Positions 43,001 through 49,997 of a stretch of DNA of 64,000 nt are shown piece by piece (positions within the stretch are counted from its first letter, which is position 1; each line of letters opens with the position of its first letter). A program made the translations under genes and the position numbers. The notes under the pieces were generated by a model. That model searched no databases. It was given only the letters and a program-made list of their open reading frames with translations, and was not told where the DNA came from. The stretch is from CAIQQQ01 sp037445025. GTDB taxonomy: Bacteria; Pseudomonadota; Alphaproteobacteria; Acetobacterales; Acetobacteraceae. The stretch lies in assembly GCA_037445025.1 (NCBI GenBank), contig JBBILI010000023.1, positions 1-64,000 on the forward strand, given 5' to 3'.

Positions 43001-43090
43001 CCCGCGTCGCGGATCAACGACCTGCTGCTCGCCGCAGCGTCACCCAGCCCAGCACCTTCCCGTCAATCTGTGCGGTCGCGCACAAGTTGA
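40046..43090 (+). CDS. Three-part glycosyltransferase (TPR-like + GT2 + GT4)
   Basis: This 1014-aa protein starts at TTG 40046. The N-terminal ~110 residues look TPR-like (AALDSGDVAAAQRWFERARR). A beta-rich domain follows at about 210-310 (WGLEGWAWHPAAPDRAAELR). A GT2 domain covers about 365-600 (LDIVIPVFRGAGDFAACLAS, GGRIVVVDDGSEDPEL, LLLNADTILPQDAIARL). A GT4-like domain comes after about 645 (LLITHDMGGGVARHVETRSA, VVVPGAIGPDKGYAVL, DLGFLPSVWPETWCYALSLL). It lies just downstream of the secreted repeat protein, making it a candidate for glycosylating that protein. Confidence 0.85.
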   Translation: MAEPAPDPDLASAEAALRRGCAALDSGDVAAAQRWFERARRLSPSNTGVSILQAASLLEADPAKAIQLMRDCCRQQPHSVQARTMLIVCAGRLGEIALARDELAGFLSNHALPDDPSFRIMADAVVRRAGAAGWIALGSDGVCTIAATDAAGPVRLALDERPLRVGRKPRPGALMRHSLPQHWRRAHRLSAALGDAALLGSPIDVQAILRIEGFVAVSPDWGLEGWAWHPAAPDRAAELRLTVHDPATDATTEHALTADDDSLVLDQQPQGLRRRGFRVPPADLPAFAHIHVRGVDGRDLAGSPITIGRELRASRRAAARIAHVYSLRPGTRPAAGEDADSWRLLDATLLLPVARMKRPAPESPPRRAPLDIVIPVFRGAGDFAACLASLRGQVPRGGRIVVVDDGSEDPELCDAVDRAATSGAITLLRHAGNQGFPAAVRTGLRHAMAQAPRDVLLLNADTILPQDAIARLRRTAYAADDIGSVTPMTNDGTIVSYPAPDQPMAAPQGEALRVLDAAFAAANRHVTFDIPTAVGFCMLLRHDCLLEVGGFRDDVFAQGYGEENDWCLRAGHFGWRHVAAADVFVAHTGGTSFGVLKTHLIARNLTLLNRLHPGYDRLIAEFCARDPLERARHAVDLHRFQAGRLAQGSVLLITHDMGGGVARHVETRSAAIRAVGLRPILLRPGQNGACRISEPPDGHTVEFRLPDAFEDLVRALRRERPQHVELHHFIGYGLDIVTVADRLGVPYDIYVHDYATWCPRVTMLGDGDRYCGEPTELQTCIDCIGRNESRLQDPIGVAQLRQRSAGWIAAARQAIAPSRDAALRVARHFPGTAPRVLPWEADATVARRVPARVPPPLPGTRLRVVVPGAIGPDKGYAVLRACAADAQARDLPLEFIVAGFTMDDGPLLETGRVFVTGRFEEAEGASLVALQQADLGFLPSVWPETWCYALSLLWQAGLRVAAFDLGAQAERIRATGTGVVFPLGLPASRINDLLLAAASPSPAPSRQSVRSRTS

Positions 43091-43152
43091 TCGCACCGCG
43101 CCGTGACCTCCCCCGCTGATGCTCTACACTGCCCGCACGCTCCAGACAGACG

Positions 43153-44094
43153 ATGGAATCCATGTCGCAGACCACCCAGCAGACGCCTGACACCACCGCG
43201 CGCCCCGTGCCCGGCGCGATCTCGACCACCGCACAGTTTCTCGTCTTCGACCCCGGACTGTTCATCGTCGACATGGCGACCCCGCAATCCGGCGCCACCG
43301 ACATGGGGCTGCGCCTGCCGGCGATCCGCATGGACATGACCCCCGCCACCCCGGCCCGGCCCGGCCGCGCCGTGGTCACCGGGGCCCTCGCCGAAGGCTG
43401 GATGTGGCGCTCGGACGAGCCGGTGTTCGTGCTCGTCACCGGCGGGCGGGTGGGCATGGTGCTGACGATCTACCGCGCCAGCACGCTGACGGCACCGCCG
43501 GAGATCCGCTTCCGCCAGATCAACACCTCGCTGACCCAGGCCGGCGCGCCCGGCGCCCCGGAGGCCGCGCCACAGACCGATGCCGCCTCGGTGCCGCTCA
43601 AGGTGCTGGTCCATGTCCGCAACACCGGCGACGTCATCGGTCCGGGCGGCCGCTGGCTCGGCACGCCCGGCAGCAACGCGCCGATCGAGGGCTTCGCCGT
43701 CGAACCCGGCGAGGAGCTCACCGGAGCGGACCTCGAATACCAGGCGATCCTGGGCAACAGCTGGAACACCCCCTGGTTCGCCGCCGGCGAGTTCTGCGGC
43801 AGCCGCGGCATGCTGCTGCCGCTGCTCGGCGTGCGGGTGCGGCTGAAGGGCGCGGCGGCGGCGAATTTCACCTGCATCACCTCCGGCCACTTCGTCGGCA
43901 AGGCCGACCCGGTGATCAGCCAGGACGGCGAGCCCTGCGCCGCCGGCGATGCGCCGCTGGAAGCGCTGCAGGTGGTGGTGCTGCGACGTGAGGAAGCGGC
44001 GGGCGAACCCGCAGCACCGCCGCCCGCAGCTCCGGAAAAGCCCAGGCGCGCCCCACCGGCCGCCGCCAAACCCGGCCGCAAACCCAAAGGCTGA
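43153..44094 (+). CDS. Unknown glycan-island protein
   Basis: This 313-aa protein has no signal peptide and no membrane segment. It is predicted beta-rich in the middle (AQFLVFDPGLFIVDMATP, VFVLVTGGRVGMVLTIYRAS, VPLKVLVHVRNTGDVIGPGG, LGNSWNTPWFAAGEFCG). A disordered tail rich in Ala, Pro and Lys ends PPAAAKPGRKPKG. I do not recognise a family. It sits between the three-part glycosyltransferase and gmd on the same strand. The ATG at 43153 or 43162 could be used. Confidence 0.7.
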   Translation: MESMSQTTQQTPDTTARPVPGAISTTAQFLVFDPGLFIVDMATPQSGATDMGLRLPAIRMDMTPATPARPGRAVVTGALAEGWMWRSDEPVFVLVTGGRVGMVLTIYRASTLTAPPEIRFRQINTSLTQAGAPGAPEAAPQTDAASVPLKVLVHVRNTGDVIGPGGRWLGTPGSNAPIEGFAVEPGEELTGADLEYQAILGNSWNTPWFAAGEFCGSRGMLLPLLGVRVRLKGAAAANFTCITSGHFVGKADPVISQDGEPCAAGDAPLEALQVVVLRREEAAGEPAAPPPAAPEKPRRAPPAAAKPGRKPKG

Positions 44095-44237
44095 ACCGTT
44101 CACGACACTATCATCGCGAAAACACGCCGCTGTTCCAGCCACGTCATGCCTTAGGTCCGTCCCACCTCCGATAGTGATCCAGGGCTGCGTGTCGGCTCTC
44201 CCCACGTCACGGATGGAACCGCCGCCATGATCGCGCC

Positions 44238-45239
44238 ATGAGCAAGACAGCCCTGATCACCGGGATCACCGGCCAGGACGGCGCCTATCTCGCGCGGCTG
44301 CTGCTGAGCCGGGGCTACGCGGTGCACGGGCTGCTGCGCCGCTCCGCCTCGGCGGATGTGGTCGGCGAACGGCTGCGGCTGCTCGGCATCATCGATGACG
44401 TCACCCTGATCGACGGCGACCTCATCGACCTGTCGAGCTGCATCCGCATCGTGCAGCAGGTGAGGCCTGACGAGATCTACAACCTCGCCGCCCAGAGCTT
44501 CGTCGCCGCCTCGTTCCAGCAGCCGCTGCTCACCGGCACCGTCACCGCCCTGGGGGCGGCCAACATGCTGGAGGCCACCCGCATCGCTTGCCCCGGCGCG
44601 CGGTTCTACCAGGCCTCGTCCTCAGAGATGTTCGGCAAGATCCAGGCGGCGCTGCAGAACGAGCGCACGCCGTTCTACCCCCGCAGCCCTTATGCCGTGG
44701 CCAAGCTCTACGCCCATTGGATGACGGTGAACTACCGCGAGAGCTTCGGCCTGCACGCCTCCTCCGGCATCCTGTTCAACCATGAGAGCCCGCTGCGCGG
44801 CATCGAGTTCGTCACCCGCAAGATCACCGACGCGGTGGCCCGCATCAAGCTGGGCATGGCGCGCCAGCTCCGCCTCGGCAATCTCGACGCCTCGCGCGAC
44901 TGGGGCCATGCGCGCGACTATGTCCGCGCCATGCACCTGATGCTGCAGCAGGACCGGCCTGACGACTACGTCATCGCCACCGGCCGCACCACCACCATCC
45001 GCGCCTTCTGCGCCCTCGCCTTCGGCCATGCCGGGCTGGACTGGCAGGACCATGTGGTGACCTCGCCCGACCTGCTGCGCCCCGCCGAGGTGGACATGCT
45101 GCACGGCGACGCCGCCAAGGCGCGCCAGACCCTGGGCTGGGCGCCGGAATCCGGGCTGGAGGACATGGTGGCCGAGATGGTCGAGGCAGACCTGGCCCGG
45201 CATCGCGGCCGGCGCGTGGCGCGTCTGGAACCGGTGTGA
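44238..45239 (+). CDS. gmd: GDP-mannose 4,6-dehydratase
   Basis: This 333-aa extended SDR converts GDP-D-mannose to GDP-4-keto-6-deoxy-D-mannose. The NADP-binding motif TGITGQDGAYLARLLL, the LIDGDLIDLSS segment, catalytic SSSEMFG and YPRSPYAVAKLYAHW (Tyr/Lys), and RDWGHARDYVRAMHLML are all typical. Its product is the precursor for GDP-rhamnose, GDP-fucose or GDP-perosamine. The last four bases overlap the GTG of the reductase gene, so the two enzymes are coupled. Confidence 0.95.
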   Translation: MSKTALITGITGQDGAYLARLLLSRGYAVHGLLRRSASADVVGERLRLLGIIDDVTLIDGDLIDLSSCIRIVQQVRPDEIYNLAAQSFVAASFQQPLLTGTVTALGAANMLEATRIACPGARFYQASSSEMFGKIQAALQNERTPFYPRSPYAVAKLYAHWMTVNYRESFGLHASSGILFNHESPLRGIEFVTRKITDAVARIKLGMARQLRLGNLDASRDWGHARDYVRAMHLMLQQDRPDDYVIATGRTTTIRAFCALAFGHAGLDWQDHVVTSPDLLRPAEVDMLHGDAAKARQTLGWAPESGLEDMVAEMVEADLARHRGRRVARLEPV

Positions 45240-46156
45240 GGATTCTGGTCACCGGCGCCGGCGGGTTCGTCGGCCGGCATCTGCTGGCGGAACTGGCGGA
45301 GCGGTATCCCGATGCCACGCTGCTCGCCCCGCCCTCCGAGGCGCTCGACATCACCGACGCCGCGGCGCTCGACAGCGCCATCGCCCGGATGCAGCCGCAG
45401 GCCTGCATCCACCTCGCCGGCATCGCCGCGGTCAGCGACGCCCGAGCCGATCCCGCGCGCGCCTGGCGGGTCAATCTGCATGGCACGCTGCATCTGGCCC
45501 GGGCGATCCTGCGGCACGCGCCGTCCTGCCGGCTGGTGCATGCCTCCAGCGCCGACATCTACGGGGCCAGCTTCCGCGCCGGCGTGGCGCTGGACGAACG
45601 CGCCCCGGCCGCCCCGCTCAATGTCTACGGCAGCACCAAGGCCGCCGCTGACCTCGCCCTCGGCGCCATGGCCCAGGAAGGGCTGCGCGTGGTGCGGCTG
45701 CGCCCGTTCAACCACACCGGCCCCGGCCAGTCCGACCGGTTCGTGGTGCCGGCCTTCGCGCGGCAGGTGATGCGCATCGCCGCCGGCCTGCAGGACCCCG
45801 TGCTGGCGGTGGGCGACCTCTCGCCCCTGCGCGACTTCATCGATGTGCGCGACGTCTGCGCCGCCTACGCCGCCTGTCTGCGACCGGATCTGGACATCGC
45901 GCCCGGCACCATCCTCAACATCGCCTCCGGCCAGCCGCGCCGGATCGGCGATGTTCTGCAGAGCCTGATGGATCTCGCCGGTGTCGCGGCCCGCGTGGAG
46001 ACCACCGGACACCTGCTGCGCGCGGCCGATATCCCGTTCGCCGCCGGCCACGCCGACGCCGCGCGCGCCCTGCTCGGCTGGACGCCGTCGATCCCGTTCT
46101 CCCTCACCCTCGCCGACGTGATCGCGGAGTGGCGGGTGCGGGTACACGCCGCCTGA
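45236..46156 (+). CDS. rmd: GDP-4-keto-6-deoxy-D-mannose reductase-like epimerase (RMD type)
   Basis: This 306-aa NAD(P)-dependent extended SDR has TGAGGFVGRHLL, LVHASSADIYG and NVYGSTKAAADLAL (Tyr-x-x-x-Lys). RLRPFNHTGPGQSDRFVVPAFARQV is characteristic of RMD/GDP-deoxysugar reductases. With gmd it would make GDP-D-rhamnose; the stereochemistry (rhamnose versus talose) cannot be read from sequence. It starts at a GTG overlapping the gmd stop. It is the last gene of the glycan island. Confidence 0.88.
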   Translation: MRILVTGAGGFVGRHLLAELAERYPDATLLAPPSEALDITDAAALDSAIARMQPQACIHLAGIAAVSDARADPARAWRVNLHGTLHLARAILRHAPSCRLVHASSADIYGASFRAGVALDERAPAAPLNVYGSTKAAADLALGAMAQEGLRVVRLRPFNHTGPGQSDRFVVPAFARQVMRIAAGLQDPVLAVGDLSPLRDFIDVRDVCAAYAACLRPDLDIAPGTILNIASGQPRRIGDVLQSLMDLAGVAARVETTGHLLRAADIPFAAGHADAARALLGWTPSIPFSLTLADVIAEWRVRVHAA

Positions 46157-46160
46157 CTGT

Positions 46161-46184
46161 CATGCCAACGGTCATGAAGAATGG
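46161..46184. repeat. CCAACGG palindrome, copy 4 (half)
   Basis: CATGCCAACGGTCATGAAGA, matching the left arm and loop of copy 1, is followed by atgg and then the pseudogene fragment. The right arm is missing, as if truncated at the junction. Confidence 0.55.
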
Positions 46185-46427
46185 TTTGGCGCGCAGCTGG
46201 CGCTCGACGAGATCAACGAGGCCGGCGGCGTGCTGGGCCGGCCGAGGAAGGCAGTGCTGAAGACCACGACCATGCCGTCACGCCTCGGCGGCAGCTATGC
46301 GCCCGACGACCAAAACCACCCGCATCTGCCCCTGTTCATCCTCGGGCTGCGCGACGGCAAACAGGCGGTTCTCGCCACCGGGCGGCGCGATGCGATCAGC
46401 GCAGCAGATGCGGCCACAACCCGCTGA
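46185..46427 (+). pseudogene. Remnant of a branched-chain amino acid-type substrate-binding protein
   Basis: One continuous frame reads FGAQLALDEINEAGGVLGRP, which matches the N-terminal motif of LivK-type periplasmic binding proteins. Only about 13 codons later it passes into GGSYAPDDQNHPHLPLFILG-like sequence that looks like the end of such a protein. There is no start codon in a sensible place, no signal peptide and no central ligand-binding domains. It therefore looks like an internal deletion remnant, joined at its 5' end to a truncated CCAACGG palindrome. The 3' end overlaps the DUF3096 gene on the other strand. Confidence 0.5.
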
Positions 46428-46551
46428 TCCCCAGCAGGATCAGATAGATCGCCACCACCAGGTTGAGCAGGCGCGGCATAAGCAGGATGAGGATGCCGGC
46501 GATCAGCGCGATGCCGGGCTGCAACAGGCTGATATCGAGATGAAAATTCAT
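46396..46551 (-). CDS. DUF3096 small membrane protein
   Basis: This 51-aa protein has two hydrophobic segments (LQPGIALIAGILILLMP and LNLVVAIYLILLGISGLW) joined by MPRLLN, the DUF3096 pattern. It is probably a small inner-membrane hairpin protein of unknown function. The frame extends upstream into the tRNA, but the ATG giving MNFHLDISLL is the family start. Confidence 0.8.
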   Translation of the reverse strand: MNFHLDISLLQPGIALIAGILILLMPRLLNLVVAIYLILLGISGLWPHLLR

Positions 46552-46587
46552 GCCGGCGATCTCCACTCGGGTGGTCGCGTGGAACGA

Positions 46588-46662
<75 letters not shown>

Positions 46663-46769
46663 GCCGGTTGACGGCGAGCGCTCTCCTAACCCTCCGTCGG
46701 TGTCGGTGCAAGGGGAGATCGTGCGCCTTGTGTTTGCCCTGGCATGCGCGGTCATGGCAGGTAGGGGAT

Positions 46770-46940
46770 ATGACCGACACGACCGACCCGCCCCCCAAGA
46801 AGCCCGACTCCAAGGCGCAGCGCGCCGAGCGCGTGGCGGCAGCGTTGCGGGAGAATCTGCGGCGGCGGAAGGAGCAGGCGCGGGCGAGACAAGACAAGCA
46901 AGAGGTTCTTTTTTGTAAAAAAGAACCAAAAAACTTCTGA
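46770..46940 (+). CDS. Small basic hypothetical protein ending inside a repeat
   Basis: This 56-aa protein begins MTDTTDPPPKKPDSKAQRAE and is mostly an Arg/Ala/Glu-rich helix (RVAAALRENLRRRKEQARAR). This is a small-protein type I associate with Acetobacteraceae but cannot name. The last ~11 codons (VLFCKKEPKNF) are encoded by repeat copy 6, which replaces the natural C-terminus. There is a good ggtagggga ribosome site before the ATG. It is monocistronic between the tRNA and the repeat. Confidence 0.7.
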   Translation: MTDTTDPPPKKPDSKAQRAERVAAALRENLRRRKEQARARQDKQEVLFCKKEPKNF

Positions 46941-47024
46941 TCGGCTGACGCCTCCCTCCGGAGAGAGGTCCGCTCAAACGATTGAAAGTCTTTTTGCTTC
47001 TTTTTCTTCAGAAAAAGAAGGCCT
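46901..47024 (-). repeat. Dispersed double-hairpin repeat, copy 6 (full, inverted)
   Basis: AGAGGTTCTTTTTTGTAAAA-type left hairpin, an inverted core (ggctgacgcctccctccgg, then agagaggtccgc), and right hairpin CTTCTTTTTCTTCAGAAAAAG. It supplies the end of the small upstream gene and reaches the stop codon of the convergent tyrosine-pathway dehydrogenase. Confidence 0.85.
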
Positions 47025-47911
47025 TAAGCTTGCTTCAACTCAATCAGACTCCGCCGTATCGCCCGCCCCCGCCCGATCTTGTCCTCGATATACCCGCCAT
47101 CGCCCCACCGCACCGCACGCCCCATCGCCTGCGCATCCTCGGTGAAGCGCGCCAGCATCTCCAGCAGCGCCTCGCGGTTGTTGAGAAACACATCCCGCCA
47201 CATGGTGGGATCAGAGGCCGCGATGCGGGTGAAATCCCGAAAGCCGGAGGCGGCAAATTTCAGCACCTGCTGCCGGCTTTCATCCTCCAGGTCATCCGCC
47301 GTGCCGCAGATGGTGAAGGCCAGCAGATGCGGCAGATGCGACACGATCGCCACCACCTTGTCGTGATGCGCCGGCTCCATCACGTCGATCATCGAGCCGC
47401 AGCGGCGCCACAGCTCGGCGATCTTCTCGACCGAAGCGGCATCGGTGCCCGGCGGCGGCGCCAGAATGCACCAGCGGCCCTCGAACAACGTCAGAAACCC
47501 GGCATCCGGCCCGGAATACTCGGTGCCCGCCATCGGGTGCCCCGGCACGAAATGCACGCCGGCCGGAATCAGCGGCCCGACATCGCGGATCACCGACTGT
47601 TTGGTGGACCCCACATCGGTGACGATGCAGCCGGGTTCGAGATGCGGCGCGATCGCCTCCGCCAGCGCGGCATAGGCGCCCACCGGCGCGCACAGCATCA
47701 CGCAGTCGGCCCCCTTCACGGCCTCGGCCGGATCAAGTTCCACACGATGCGCGATGCGCAGCTCCATCACCCGGTCGAGCGTCCTCTGCGTGCGCGCGTT
47801 GGCCACCACCTCGGCGGCCAGCTCCCCCTTGGCCATGGCGATGCGCGCGACCGAGCTGCCGATCAGCCCGATGCCGATCAGCGCCATCCGCTGAAACAAA
47901 GGGTCAGGCAT
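47024..47911 (-). CDS. Prephenate/arogenate dehydrogenase (TyrA/TyrC family)
   Basis: This 295-aa NAD(P)-dependent enzyme oxidatively decarboxylates prephenate or arogenate in tyrosine synthesis. The Rossmann motif is IGIGLIGSSVARIAM. VTDVGSTKQSV and the substrate-binding HFVPGHPMAGTEYSG follow, with SHLPHLLAF in the helical dimerisation domain. No chorismate mutase or ACT domain is fused. It overlaps hisC by eight bases. Together with hisC and the chorismate mutase it forms an aromatic amino acid operon. Confidence 0.93.
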   Translation of the reverse strand: MPDPLFQRMALIGIGLIGSSVARIAMAKGELAAEVVANARTQRTLDRVMELRIAHRVELDPAEAVKGADCVMLCAPVGAYAALAEAIAPHLEPGCIVTDVGSTKQSVIRDVGPLIPAGVHFVPGHPMAGTEYSGPDAGFLTLFEGRWCILAPPPGTDAASVEKIAELWRRCGSMIDVMEPAHHDKVVAIVSHLPHLLAFTICGTADDLEDESRQQVLKFAASGFRDFTRIAASDPTMWRDVFLNNREALLEMLARFTEDAQAMGRAVRWGDGGYIEDKIGRGRAIRRSLIELKQA

Positions 47912-49010
47912 GCTGCATGAAATCCGCGAGCGCCTGGGCCACCAGCTGGCATTCCTCCGCGGTGCCGACCGTGATGCGCAGCGTGTGCGGCAGGTCGTAG
48001 CTGCCCATCGCCCGCACGATCAGCCCGCGCGACTTCAGATGCGCGTTGGCGCCCGTAGCCTTCTCGGCCGTGCCGAAATCGGCCAGAAAGAAATTGCCCT
48101 CGGAGGGATGCGTGGCGATGCCCACGCTGTTCAGCGCGGCCATCAGCCAGGCGCGCCAGCGCGCGTTGTGCGCCACGCTCTTCTCCACCCAGCCCGGCTC
48201 GGCCAGGGCAGCCACGGCGGCGGCCTGGGCGGCCAGATTCACGTTGAACACGCCGCGCACCCGTCCCAGCGCGTCGATCACGCCCGCCGGCCCGTAGGCC
48301 CAGCCCACCCGCATGCCGCCAAGGCCGAACACCTTGCTGAAGGTGCGCAGCATCACGCAGTTCTCGCCGGCATCGACCAGCTTCACGCCGGCGTCGTAAT
48401 CCGCGCGATCGACATATTCGGCATAGGCCGCGTCCAGCACCAGCAGCACGTCGGGCGGCAGCCCTTCGCGCAGCCGCTCCATCTCGCTTTGCGGCAGCAG
48501 GCTGCCGGTGGGATTGTTGGGGTTGGCGACGAACACCATGCGCGTCTCCGGCGTGACGGCTGCGATCAGCCCATCGACATCGGTGGTCAGGTTGCGCTCC
48601 GGCACCTTGATCACCCGCGCGCCGGAATAGGTGCCGGAGATCTGGTACATGCTGAAGCCGTGCATGGACATCAGAATGTCCGCCCCTGGCCCGCCATAGA
48701 TGTGGCAGAGGTGCTGGATCAGCTCGTCCGAGCCGGTGCCGCAGACGATGCGGGCGGGATCGAGCCCGAACCGCGCGCCGATCGCCTCGCGCAGTGCCAC
48801 CGAGCCGCCATCGGGGTAGCGGTGCAGGTCGGCGGCGATTTCGGCATAGGCCTTGGAGGCGGCGGGTGGCGGGCCGAACGCGCCCTCGTTGGAGGAGAGC
48901 TTGATGATCCGGTTCACCCCCGGCAGCTTGCTCTCGCCGCCGACATAGGCCTCGATCTGCAGCACCGCCGCGCGCGGCGTGGGGGCGGACGGACGCACGA
49001 GGTCGGTCAT
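47904..49010 (-). CDS. hisC: Histidinol-phosphate aminotransferase-type PLP enzyme (HisC family)
   Basis: This 368-aa class I/II aminotransferase has INRIIKLSSNEGAFGPPP near the N-terminus, CGTGSDELIQHLCH, FVANPNNPTG, LDAAYAEYVD and the PLP lysine in TFSKVFGLGGMRVGWAYG. The context between chorismate mutase and TyrA suggests it acts mainly on aromatic keto acids (prephenate or phenylpyruvate), alone or as well as in histidine synthesis. The ATG overlaps the chorismate mutase stop by four bases. Confidence 0.93.
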   Translation of the reverse strand: MTDLVRPSAPTPRAAVLQIEAYVGGESKLPGVNRIIKLSSNEGAFGPPPAASKAYAEIAADLHRYPDGGSVALREAIGARFGLDPARIVCGTGSDELIQHLCHIYGGPGADILMSMHGFSMYQISGTYSGARVIKVPERNLTTDVDGLIAAVTPETRMVFVANPNNPTGSLLPQSEMERLREGLPPDVLLVLDAAYAEYVDRADYDAGVKLVDAGENCVMLRTFSKVFGLGGMRVGWAYGPAGVIDALGRVRGVFNVNLAAQAAAVAALAEPGWVEKSVAHNARWRAWLMAALNSVGIATHPSEGNFFLADFGTAEKATGANAHLKSRGLIVRAMGSYDLPHTLRITVGTAEECQLVAQALADFMQHA

Positions 49011-49879
49011 GGCGTGTCTCCATCGACAGGGACGGCGTAGCCGCCGAGCACCACAGGTTTGCGGCTGGCGGACAGCAGGGCAAGGCGGGGATCGTCGTCG
49101 GCCACCAGGCCTTCGACATCGATCAGCGCCAGGGCGGAAGGATCGTGCGGATTGCGGCGCAGGATGCTGCCGCCCAGCAGGAATCCGGCATCGGCCAGGG
49201 CCGCGGTGAGGCGCGCGCGGCTCATCTCACCCGGCAGTTCGAGGCCGATCAGCGAGCGGTCCCGGGCACTCGCGTCAGGCGCCACCGTGGCCACCACCAG
49301 TGCGCGCGCCGAGGGCGCGCCTTCCGGGCGCGGTGACCAGAACGGCAGCCGCGCCACCACATGGATGCGCGGCTCGTCGCGCTGTAGCAGCGCGGTCCAC
49401 CAGGCAGCACTTTGCGGCTCATCCTCCGCCGGCATCGGCAGCACGGCGACGGTGGCGGAGCCGCTGCTGATCTCGGCCAGCGCCTGCGCCGGCGAGCGAT
49501 GCGCGCGCAGCGGCGTCAGCATGCCGAAATGCTCGCGCGCGGCGGCCACGAAGCCGGAGCCCGGCAGCGTCTCGCACACCGCCACCACATACTGGCCCTG
49601 CATCGAGGTCGTCGCCGCGAACAGCTCGCGCCACAGCCGCGGCAGCACCACGCGCGGCAGCTTGCCGGCATGGCGCGCCAGCAGCCGGCGGATGATGTCC
49701 GCCTCGCGCCCCGGGCGCAGCGCCACGCGGCCCTTGGCGCCATGCGCCGCCACCTGCTCGACCACGCGGCCGCGGGCCATCAGCAGGTCGTGGATCTGGT
49801 CGTCCAGCCGGTCGAGCTCGGCACGGAGCGTGGCCAATGTGATCTGGGGCGAGTCGCTTTGAGGAGGAAGGTCGGACAT
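49007..49879 (-). CDS. Chorismate mutase (AroQ type) with C-terminal extension
   Basis: This 290-aa protein has an N-terminal ~85 residues forming an AroQ helical mutase domain (LATLRAELDRLDDQIHDLLM, READIIRRLLARHAGKLP, LWRELFAATTSMQG), which converts chorismate to prephenate. The rest (about 190 aa) looks like a degenerate periplasmic-binding-like/prephenate-dehydratase fold, but lacks a clear dehydratase TRF motif. The ATG giving MSDLPPQSD is preferred over a longer frame. It is first in the operon with hisC and tyrosine dehydrogenase, and divergent from metX. Confidence 0.88.
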   Translation of the reverse strand: MSDLPPQSDSPQITLATLRAELDRLDDQIHDLLMARGRVVEQVAAHGAKGRVALRPGREADIIRRLLARHAGKLPRVVLPRLWRELFAATTSMQGQYVVAVCETLPGSGFVAAAREHFGMLTPLRAHRSPAQALAEISSGSATVAVLPMPAEDEPQSAAWWTALLQRDEPRIHVVARLPFWSPRPEGAPSARALVVATVAPDASARDRSLIGLELPGEMSRARLTAALADAGFLLGGSILRRNPHDPSALALIDVEGLVADDDPRLALLSASRKPVVLGGYAVPVDGDTP

Positions 49880-49997
49880 GCGCGCAATCGAACAGGGGCC
49901 ATCGCAATAGCGGATGGGCGCGTGGTTGCAAAGCATTGCAGCTGTGCCGACCTGCGTCCCTTGAACACGGATGGGCCGGGCTTTAAGGACGGATGCT

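Noticed and set aside
49880..49997. Possible SAM riboswitch upstream of metX
   Set aside because: Alphaproteobacterial metX genes often carry SAM-II elements, and ttgcagc is present, but the conserved core and pseudoknot could not be matched. A covariance-model search would decide.
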